A stretch of DNA of 64,000 nucleotides. Origin: Triglochin maritima. Taxonomy: Eukaryota; Streptophyta; Magnoliopsida; Alismatales; Juncaginaceae. Made by a program: the position numbers and the translations under genes. Of this stretch, positions 55,726 to 64,000 are shown in pieces. How positions within the stretch are numbered: the stretch's first letter is position 1; each line of letters starts with the position of its first letter. The stretch covers positions 22,847,826-22,911,825 of the forward strand of contig OY821791.1 of assembly GCA_963682175.1 (NCBI GenBank). Reading direction: 5' to 3'. Below the pieces are notes generated by a model. It made no database searches and was not told the DNA's origin. It saw only the letters and a program-made list of their open reading frames with translations.

Positions 55726-56290
55726 ATGCGAGGCTGGGCTCGTTCTGGTGAGAGCGCTCGACTCGAGAGAGTGCTTATTTCTGAGATGGAAGATCTTGGT
55801 GATCGACCATCTCCGCCTCGTGCTCCTTTGGAGCAAGAGGCCGAGTCGTCTCGTGGTGGCGAGGGAGACCGGGTTCCATACATGGACTACCTCGGTCCAT
55901 TCCCACCACAACGTAGACCTCCTTCTCCTCCTCCTCAGACTCGAGAGGAAGGGAGATTCGGTCAGGATCGAGTTCTAGGTGCACCACCACCTTTAGCTCG
56001 ACAGGATAGGCCGATGATGTTGTGGGAGCGGACCCATCCTGTTCGGGCCGCGCAACCTTCTTGCATAGTTGTTCCCCCTGCTCGCGGGAACAACTATAAG
56101 CTGAAACCTCAGTATGTGAGCATGCTTCCAACCTTTACTGCCAATAAGGAGGATCCGTATATTTTTATACGCGAATTCGAGGAAGTATGCTCCATGTTCA
56201 AGCTTCAACAGCTTGACGAGGATTCTGTCCGGTTGAGGATGATTTCATTCGCATTGAAGGATAATGCGAAGAAATAGATGTATAGCCTCC
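55726..56290 (+). pseudogene. gag of gypsy G4 (N-terminal part)
   Basis: From the first ATG the frame encodes an Arg/Glu/Pro-rich N-terminus including PPQRRPPSPPPQTREEGR (residues about 65-80). Then comes the Gag domain: NNYKLKPQYVSMLP, DPYIFIREFEEVCSMFKLQQL, VRLRMISFALKDNAKK. The next codon is TAG where relatives have TGG (Trp). MYSLPS follows and then the junction to duplicated DNA. It is a distinct Gag subtype from G2 and G3, with a longer proline-rich N-terminus. Confidence 0.8.
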
Positions 56291-56297
56291 CTTCTTC

Positions 56298-56720
56298 TCA
56301 CTTCTTCTTCCTCTTCTTCTTCTCACTTCTTCTTCCTCTTCTTTCTCTCATTTCTCCCTTTTCCTTCTTGAGGTATTTGAAGAAGTCTTGGGCAAGGACC
56401 TTAATGTCCTCATCTTCTACACTCATCCTTGGTTCATAGAGATTCACATGTAATGCCAAGGTTGATTTCATCTTGGTGGCTTCTTTCTCATTTTGATGAC
56501 TCATTTGGAGTTCATAAGCCATGCGATTTCCAATCAAGTCCTCTATCTTTAGTTGGGAAATGTCATGTGATTCTTCAATCGCAACGACCTTGTCTTCCCA
56601 TTTATTGTTGAGTGACCGGAGGAACTTTTGAGCTATTTCTCCTTCACCAATCTTTCTTCCAAGAACACAAAGAGAATTAGATATTTTGGTGAAGCGAGTG
56701 TTCATCTCGCTTATGTTTTC
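56298..56720 (-). pseudogene. gag fragment of copia C4, second copy
   Basis: This duplicates 48931-49336. The frame is better preserved here: the gag helix (KIEDLIGNRMAYELQ) runs on into VEDEDIKVLAQDFFKYLKKEKGE without the frameshift seen in copy 1. It ends at the junction with G4. It has no start codon context and no zinc knuckle. Confidence 0.8.
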
Positions 56721-58484
56721 ATAACGAATTTTATTGTAGAATCGACATATTTACTTTTTACAAGAATGTACAACATTTTGCAATTCAAAGGCAAAGGTGT
56801 CTCGTTACACAATACCTGAGGAGAAGATGTTTTTGACGATGGAATACTATCCTAATTCTAAAATGCAAAGAAATAATATTACATGAAAAACAACCTCAAC
56901 AATATTTCTATAATTAAAGAGTTATAATAATCAAAGCTAATAAATTGCCTTTATTATTTCTACTTTTGTTTCCTCGTGGATTCAAATTGGGCATTCATCT
57001 TTAGGATTCACACTTCCCGCAATACTTCATTGTGTCGGAATTGGTGTGGCCATATCGTGTAATGCACTTAGTTTACTAAGTACCATAGCCATTTGTTCTT
57101 GAAGTGTATGGATCTTTTCTTCACTATCGGTGTAAAATCCTTTCCTACTATGGTTCGAGGAGGATAAACCAAAGTATTATCGTAGTCGTATTCAACTTCT
57201 GACACCATGTACTCATCCAACATGCTCCTCTTTGCCCAGGACTACAATCAAAATATTTTTTCTTCACTTTGAAACAAATTTGCCTTGGGAAGCTTGTAGT
57301 GTAAGATCATCCTATTACGAAACAAAAGAATCTTAGAAACCATATAATTTCCTAACGTTAAATACCATTATTAATTAATTAGGTAGTATACTAAACATAA
57401 GAATCAAATGTAACCACTTACAATCTTTGTTGCAACTTTTGTCAACTAAGAGTTAATGTAACTCCCATCCGGCGTAATGTGCGCTCTCTTCCACTTATCT
57501 AATCTAGCTAGAGAGACGGAGGAGCGAAATTACTGACCTTCTCTTTTCTAAAACCAGACTCAAAAGCTTCCTGCTTTTTCTTGGCAACCTTTTCGATCAT
57601 CATTGTCTTCTAATGTTTATGGAATCCTCCCGTGACAATCTGGGTGGAAACTTGTTTTTCGATTGTCATTCTTGGTTGAGAGCTCGTAGTTCCTCCAAAC
57701 CAAAAAAAATCGACAAATGTTGTCTTTTTAAACCAACGAATATGTCCTTTAAGACCCAAGTATGTTCTTTAAAAATCGAGTGTGCCCTTCAAAACTAAAA
57801 AGTGTCATCAAATAACAAGTCCCTATTCTGAAGGACACCTTTGTCCTCTATAATCGAATGAGTTCTATTAAACAATGTTTGTCCTAACAAGGCAACTTAT
57901 GTCCTTCAAAGGACACTTGAGTCCTTTGAAGATCTAATGTGTCCTTTAAATCCCAAGTCTGTCCATTAAAATCGATTGTGTCCTATAAAGCACAATCTCT
58001 CCATAATTTATTATAAAAGGGTATCTCACGTCGACAATTAACATAATATTCGACGCGTTATATATGTTTCGTTATTAAAAACAGAATGTGCTAAAAAGGA
58101 CATCCACGACGGATTTGTCTGAATGCATTTTGGTTGTCCAAATTGGTCATTCTAGTTAGTTATATCAGTGGACCAATATATGTTCAGTTGTTCTTGTAGC
58201 ATATATCAGTGGACCGAAATGTTTTTGGTCGACCACATACAATGGGTTTTTACATTATTTCTTATGAGTTACGAGGACCATGACATTCCGCGCAATGCAT
58301 AGTATTCTTCTCAACACTCTATGGATACTCGCGGGACACACATCTGTCCCACAACTATTCACTACAGCAATACAGAGATGGTATCTATCCGTCGGTGCAT
58401 GTCCTCCTCCGCGGTGTAGGTGAACACCGACGGAGATACATACCATCCGAGTTACATACTTAGGTTTTCACCGACGTATATATG
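56721..58484 (-). mobile_element. Decayed DNA-transposon remnant, second copy
   Basis: This is the copy of 49337-50518 with the extra 583 bp. That extra part holds a TTTAAAGGACA repeat field (about 57725-58005) and a segment near 58020-58260 with cgtcgac phrases. It probably represents the original state, because copy 1 looks like a deletion. Confidence 0.5.
57725..58005. repeat. TTTAAAGGACA repeat field, block 4
   Basis: It has phrases such as gtcctttaagaccc, tccttcaaaggacacttgag and gtgtcctttaaatccc. It is the same family as blocks at 27060, 31174 and 33120, mostly in the opposite orientation. Confidence 0.75.
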
Positions 58485-59711
58485 TGTTGGCCTTTTGGCC
58501 TAATTAGTCTTAATTTCGATGATTAAATAACTAATATTATGCATAAATCCAATTAACAAATCACACACATCATATTGACAATATGCATATATATTGTATT
58601 TTCCTAACATTGTAGGTGCTCAAACCAAATGACTAATCAACTTAAAGATCAACGCTCAAGACTTATAATCAAAGCTCAGGTCTTCACATGTAATTTTCTA
58701 TTTATTTGAGTCAAAGGATCAAATGTACACTTGATGCACAAAAGGATTATCCATCTTTGTCAGTCGACCGTTTTACCTTCGATCTACCGATGTTGTCTCA
58801 AACTGACGACCGAGTGCCCTTTGGTGAATTATTCCCATCTACTTAGTAGCATTAAGACCCTTCTTGAAACTCTTTATTTAGACACCTGAACGTGGATCAG
58901 TGAACGGTTTCCATCTACTCAATAGTACTCAAACCTTTCGTGGAATTTTTGATTCAGTCTACCGAATTAGAATCCGTCGTCCGACATTATTCTTTTCGTT
59001 GTAATCCTAATGACCAGATCGTAATGACCCACCTGGCAATAAATTCATTGAGAGTATTCAATAGACTTATCTTTTGTCGTCTAGCAACACATTTTGAGTT
59101 ATCCCTCAATGGTCGAACGATTCCTTTGTTGCTAATCAACACGCAATGGTTCTTTTTAGCATGGCGTTTGACCATTGCCATTCAACCAACTTATGAGCCA
59201 TATTTGTCAGCGGAAATCCCACGCATACTTCAGTCGACCGAAAAGCCTGCAGTTGACCGAACCCGATTAATCAAAACCTGATTAATTTGTCAAAATTAGA
59301 AAAAAAGTTACTGGAAGTTCGTCAACGGTTATCCTAATAATATTTGGTCAACCAAAGTATTCATTCTGACCAAGTCATTCACATTGTTGTGGACGGAAGT
59401 TTCATTCCCGGTCGATCGAACTGGCTAAAAAACTTGCCAAGCTTAACTTCCATGCTTCTCGTTGGTCAAAATTTCACCAACTCACCATAACGGCTCAATT
59501 TGCATTGAAGTCTATAAAAGCTTAATTTATGAGAGACAATCAACACTTTACTTGCAAAAAATATTTCATACTCTTGTGCTCTCAAATTCCAAGTAATCAA
59601 AGCTCCACCAACTCTCAAACTTCAATCAATTCACTCCAAGTTCAACTCCAATCCTTTGAGTACATTCAAGTTAGTGTTGAACAACTTCCATCACCTTTCA
59701 AATGTTCAACT

Positions 59712-62662
59712 TGTTGAACGTTTTATATTAAACCGCAAGTGCACGGCCGCGATGAAGCGGTGGCAAGTACGGGTCGTTCTCAGGGAGGTGAGCAGCCTCT
59801 TGTTTATCAGAAATCAAGTGGCAAAAATTGGGGGAGAAAGATTGATTATGCTACTCTACACTAAACTACGCTAAGAAGTATGAAATGCGAATGAAAGAAA
59901 CAAACAATGAAATGACAACTAAGCTAAGAACAAAAGAAGAATGCTGGAATACATAAATGGAAAAACCCTAAGGGGTGGAGTGAGTGCACACAAGCAAAGA
60001 GGTGGGTGTTGAACACATTCTTTAAGCACAAATAAAGGTGGTGTTATCATGCATAGGAAGTGTCTAAATGTTGTGGCAAAACCTATCAATCTATTCACCA
60101 ACTTAGTTGATTAACATTTACATATGCAAGATGTTTATTTCAGAACCTAAACAAGCATGAGAGGTGTCTAATTATTTTGGCAAAACTCATCAAGTTATAA
60201 ATTCTATCCTAAACAAGCAAGCATACATTCATGTTTTATCAACACATTGGAAATAAAGCATTCAATCCATTCTTATTTGCATGTATGTACATCTACTCCA
60301 CCCCCCAAAGGGGATGGAACTACTCACTAAACATTACACTAATTATTAAACTAAACAAAGAAAGCATATTAACTAAGCTAATAAAACTACTAAAATGAGA
60401 TTAAGCAAAGCAAAACAAGAAACATAAAACAAACAACATAATAAAGAAAACTTGTATTAAAATGACTCACATTAAAAGTAGCATCCTTGATTGACATCAT
60501 TTCATGCTTATATTTGTATCTTATATCCATTATCTTACACCTAAGCAATGCTACGTGACGAGTTTTATGTTTAGTTTTCAGGAATAAAGAGGTTTGAAGA
60601 GAAGAGCCATGAAAGGACCCAAAAGCAGGAAAAAGGACTTAATTGTGAGACCTGGGGACTAAGATGCAAGGGAGAAGGACCTGATCGTAAGACCAAAGGA
60701 CCTAAGAGCAAACCAGGAAACTCCACCCCATCATGGGGAGTATTTTGCCAATTCGATTCGGGTCGGAGCTCCAACAAACCAACCAGATGCATCCAAGACC
60801 AAGACACACAACAAGGAAGGCCCAAAAACAAATCCAGACGGATCTGGATCATATAGGTCGCCAATTGGCGGTCTGGAACCGCCAATTGGCGGTCTGGATT
60901 GGCCCAGATCCACTTAATTTTCTCCTGGACTTGTATTAATGTGTTCTTAGTCTATTTTTGGTATTGGTTTAGTCCCACATCGGGGGATTGTCCCGGATTA
61001 GTTTTTTCCATGCTTATAAATAGAACTCTTCACCTCCCATTGTATCCATCTCTCTCTTTGGTGGCCACCTTCCCTACTAAGAGTGAAGCCTTGAAGCAAA
61101 ACTCTGGTGGAGGAAGAGCTACTTGTAATTGAGTGAGTTAATAATAGAAGTTTTCCTTTAATTGTGTTGTTTCTCTCTTAGTTTAATTTCCTTTCATATG
61201 TTTGCTTTGTTGCTTGTTTTATTTTATGCTTCTTTAATATTTCTTGCTTGATTAGTATAACTTTCATTTCAGTATTATGCTTTCTTTTGCTAATATAGTT
61301 AGTGTAATGAGTAGTGAGTAGTCCATCCCCATTTGGGGGGTGGAGAAATATGTGATATAATCATGTAGTGTATTAAGTGTGTGTTATTTTTATCCCTTGA
61401 GCTTTATATGATTTCCATAACCATCTAATGGGTCTCCACTCTTATCTTTGATATGCTAATGCTCTTGAATGAAGCTTAGCTTATGCTATCATTAGTGGAC
61501 CTATTTTATGGGGAATGATAAGGTTAGGATATGGATGAAGTTAATATTGGAAACACAAGTTGTAGTGTATGAGCTCTTGTTGCCTTTACCTTAGCTAATG
61601 TCTTGTATGTTTTAATGATGTAGTCTTATCTTAATTCATGTGGAGGCATAGTAGGGTCTAGTCTTTATACTTGAGTTCATGTAGCTTCATTCCAACTATT
61701 GTCTTGTATGTTTTAATGATGTAGTGAAATCTTAATTCATGTGGAGGGAAAGTTGGATGTAGTTTTATGATTTCATGCACTACATGTTGTGAAGAGCTTA
61801 ATGAACACACACATACATTTCTTTATGTTCACATTATTTCTCTACCCCCTTTGGGGTTTAGTTTTATCGTTTCTTCTCCATCTCATTTCAGCTTTGTAGT
61901 GTAGTTTAGTGTAACCAACCTTTCTTCCCTTTCTTTACCTCTCGCCTTCGCACAAACCAAGTGTCGACACACCTCCCAGTGGATGACCCGTATTTGCCAC
62001 CGCTTCAACGCGGCCGTGCACTTGCGGTTAAATATAAAACGAGATCAATCAATCCTCCTACTTTAGTGTGTGCTTCAAGGCCTCACTTCTAGTAGGAAGA
62101 ATAGCCACTTAAATTATGGAGTGATTACAATGGAAGGTGAAGAGTTCTATTTATAGCCATGGAAAAAGGCAAACCGGGACAATCCCCCGATGTGGGACTA
62201 AAAAGATACCAAAAATTGCCTAAAAATCCTCTAATATATGTGCTGGAGAAATTTTAGCGGATTTGGGCCAAAATGGACCGCCAATTGGCGGTCTATATGG
62301 TTCAGATCCTGCTCATTTTTGTTGTGGGCTTTTCTTGGTATATTTTCTGGTCTTGGATGCATTTAATTGGTTTGTTGGAGCTCCGACCCGAATCGAATTG
62401 CTAAAATACTCCCCATGATGGTGTGGAGTATTCTGTTTTGCTCTTAGGTCCTTCTGTCTTACGTTCAGGTCCTTCTCCCTTGCATCTCAGTCCCCAGATC
62501 TCACAATTTAGTTTTTTTTCGCAGCTTTTGGGTCCTTTTATGCTTCATCTCTTCAAACCTATTTATTCCTGAAAACTAAACATAAAACTCATAAAATAGC
62601 ATTGTTTAGGTGAAGGATAATGGATATAAGATACAAATATAAGCATGAAATGATGTCAATCA
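59712..62662 (-). mobile_element. Gypsy solo LTR in the C3 LTR, itself interrupted
   Basis: Own sequence is 59712-60487 and 62052-62662 (TGTTGAACG ... GATGTCAATCA), about 1.4 kb. Interruption by the plus-strand gypsy LTR is marked by ATCCT on both sides. The outer flanks are not a 5-bp repeat. Instead about 39 bp of host sequence beginning agtacattcaagttagtg is present on both sides. Confidence 0.88.
60488..62051 (+). mobile_element. Gypsy solo LTR nested in a gypsy LTR
   Basis: It is 1564 bp, TGATTGACATC to GATCAATCA, with exact ATCCT on both sides (60483-60487 and 62052-62056). It has the same length as its duplicate at 52523-54086. It has a palindrome pair (AATT centres at about 60863 and 60884) and a TATA box near 61017. 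In this copy nothing follows it but the interrupted host LTR, so it is a true solo LTR. Confidence 0.93.
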
Positions 62663-63032
62663 AGTACATTCAAGTTAGTGTTGAACAACTTCCATCACCT
62701 TCCATTGCATTGTAATGCTTCGAGGAAGCTCGCTCTCAAGTTGTGAGAGGAGAATTGAGCAAGGTGAGGGTGTTCGCAAGGCTCAAATTATAAGAGGCTT
62801 TATATTCGACCGAGAACGAAGAGATTAGTGAATTCTAGAGTAGGGAACAAAGGAATGATCGGAACTTGAGGAGAGGACTAGATCACGGTGGTGTGATCGA
62901 AAACCTATAAAATCTCCAGAGTCGACTTTTGGTTTGCAATATTTTTATTACTACTTTTTATTTTGCATTGTTTAGTAAAATTAGCATATAATCTATTAAG
63001 CCCCTCTAGATTAGTGATGGATCTAATTTACA

Positions 63033-63046
63033 TTTGGTATGAGAGG
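63033..63046 (+). other. Degenerate primer binding site of copia C3
   Basis: TTTGGTATGAGAGG differs from the tRNA-iMet complement TTTGGTATCAGAGC at two positions. The setting (immediately after the LTR, 30 bp before the gag ATG) matches C1. Confidence 0.75.
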
Positions 63047-63075
63047 ATAATTTTACTCATTTAGTCCATTTAGCC

Positions 63076-64000
63076 ATGGAGAGTAACACTAATCAACTTA
63101 GGGAAGGATTATGTACTACTAGACTCCCTTTGCTTACCGGTGATAATTATGCCCATTGGAAAAATAGAATGAGGATTTACATCCAATCTTTCTCCTTAAA
63201 AATGTGGATCTTCCTTGGTGTTAAATATGTTCCACCTACTAATAAGGTGTTAATTGAATTCTAAACATATGAACATATTTTCATACGATGTAGACAGTCA
63301 AGAATATGGTAGAATTAGTGGATGTGATACAGCTTATGGAAATTGCTTGAACCTCACCATGAAGGATCATCTAGAATAAAAGAAACGAGGGGGTATATAT
63401 TCATACACAAATTTGAATTATATTCTATGCAACCCGGTGAAAGTATAAGCGAGATGAACCCTTGCTTCACCGAGATTACTAATAATTTGAAAATTCTTAT
63501 TAAGAAGGTGAATGAAGGTAACAAGGTGCGGAAGATTCATCGATGTCTCTCAAGCAATTCAGAGAAAAATATAACTGCCATTGAAGAGGCTTAAGACCTT
63601 AACACCATGTCAATGGAGGATCTCATCGGAAACCTTATGGGTAATGAGATTCAAATGAAGGAGTGGAAAGAGGTGGAGAGCTCGTAAAAGAAAGAAAAAC
63701 CAATTACCCTCAAAGCTAGCTTTAAATCTGAAATGTCAGATGACGAGGAGAGTGATGACGAGCTTGCCACAATGGTTAAGAGGTTCAAGAAGCGTTGGGT
63801 GAAGGAGAAATTTCAAAGAAAGAGGAGGGATGATGGAAAAAGTTCCAAAGGTCCCAATTTCTATGAATGTGACAAAGTTGGGCATATAAAGAAAGATTGT
63901 CCCTTAATCAAATTCAAGGAAAGACAAGAGAAAAGGAGAAGAGAAAAGGAAGATAAAGAAGGAGGTCCAAAAGAAGAGAAAAAGGGAATAAGGAAAAGAG
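63076..64000 (+). pseudogene. gag of copia C3 (runs off the window)
   Basis: The reading begins at an ATG with the gag N-terminal block (TTRLPLLTGDNYAHWKNRMR, then KMWIFLGVKYVPP). It breaks after residue 62 and resumes with LEPHHEGSSRIKET, FELYSMQPGESISEMN and the MSMEDLIGNLMGNEIQ helix. Next is a nucleocapsid-like region with one zinc knuckle, YECDKVGHIKKDC (63867-63905), and a Lys/Glu-rich tail. The knuckle has lost its first Cys (Phe instead). Stops lie near 63263, 63592 and 63687. It is linked to the LTR at 58485-63032. Downstream pol, if present, is outside the window. Confidence 0.82.

Larger units (their letters stand above)
52523..56290 (+). mobile_element. Ty3/gypsy element G4, 5' half
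   Basis: The parts are LTR (52523-54086, preceded by ATCCT), a 568-bp unusual insert including an inverted 3'-region fragment (54087-54593) and a hairpin (54594-54638). After these come an exact tRNA-Asp primer site (54655-54672), leader and gag (55726 to about 56290). It ends in a junction with the second copy of the duplicated block, so pol and the 3' LTR are missing. Confidence 0.8.
56305..62051. repeat. Segmental duplication, copy 2
   Basis: This is the second copy of 48931-54086. It begins in a ttcttctcacttcttcttcc-type stretch that is tandemly repeated at the junction (56290-56335). It contains 583 bp (57697-58279) absent from copy 1. Its right edge is the same LTR end, here followed by the original target repeat ATCCT. 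Confidence 0.93.
58485..63032 (+). mobile_element. 5' LTR of copia C3, split by nested gypsy LTRs
   Basis: Own sequence is 58485-59711 and about 62702-63032, about 1.5 kb (TGTTGGCCTTTTGGCC to CTAATTTACA). It is directly followed by a degenerate tRNA-iMet primer site and gag, so it is a 5' LTR. It belongs to the 19-bp spacing subfamily. A promoter-like tctataaaag lies at about 59511. About 39 bp of LTR sequence (59657-59696 and 62663-62701) occur on both sides of the inserted gypsy LTR. Confidence 0.88.

Noticed and set aside
55697..56131. Second frames overlapping G4 gag
   Set aside because: Their sequence shows no family match, while the 55726 frame carries the Gag domain motifs.

Overview
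This window looks like plant nuclear heterochromatin. It is AT-rich and I could find no intact host gene. Nearly everything I can identify is transposable-element debris, nested up to four levels deep. The plant origin is inferred from the lineages present: Athila/Tat-type Ty3/gypsy elements with a tRNA-Asp primer site, Sirevirus-like Ty1/copia elements with a tRNA-iMet primer site, a TRIM-type element, and CACTA (En/Spm) transposons with TNP2-like and Ulp1-like genes. The species cannot be determined from what I can see. No tRNA, rRNA, CRISPR array or organelle insert was found.

Layout. 1-3246: possible LTR tail, then featureless AT-rich DNA. 3247-10719: minus-strand gypsy element G1 (LTR, 3' region, integrase and RNase H remnants) carrying two solo copia LTRs (5979-7506, 9145-10620). 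10720-17640: copia element C1 (5' LTR, primer site, broken gag), with a copia LTR inside its LTR (11996-13585) and a copia LTR (14115-15581) and a gypsy solo LTR (15680-17044) inside gag. 17826-18975: tandem TRIM array with four LTRs and three internal domains. 18976-21512: unclassified LTR-like DNA with GC-rich tandem repeats, then a truncated copia LTR. 21513-27191: a decayed CACTA transposase gene next to a compact non-autonomous CACTA element (22792-23909) and split by a copia solo LTR (24926-26407). 27192-31173: gypsy G2 (LTR, primer site, open gag, truncated LTR). 31174-42112: decayed minus-strand Ulp1-like transposon gene, interrupted by gypsy G3 (34748-41163, target duplication CAATC). 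42113-43911: gypsy LTR fragment and a small DNA-transposon relic. 43912-49336: internally deleted minus-strand copia C4 whose LTR holds a copia LTR, which in turn holds a gypsy solo LTR. 48931-54086 and about 56305-62051: a near-identical duplicated block. Between the two copies lies the 5' half of gypsy G4. 62052-64000: remainder of the gypsy and copia LTRs, then copia C3 primer site and gag running off the window.

Many LTRs are bounded by exact 5-bp target-site duplications: AAAAG, AGATC, AAATC, ACCAA, TATTG, CAATC and ATCCT. That allows the insertion order to be read directly. Most are solo LTRs, so LTR-LTR recombination has been the main way DNA was removed here.

The least ordinary signal is in the LTRs. 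The copia LTRs carry many copies of a 10-bp palindrome (CGGTCGACCG and relatives) arranged in pairs with nearly fixed centre-to-centre spacing: about 22 bp in one subfamily and 19 bp in another. The unrelated gypsy family carries its own palindrome (CCGCCAATTGGCGG), also paired at 21-22 bp. Palindrome-rich LTRs are known from maize Sireviruses, but the paired fixed-spacing arrangement in two unrelated families is what I would examine first.
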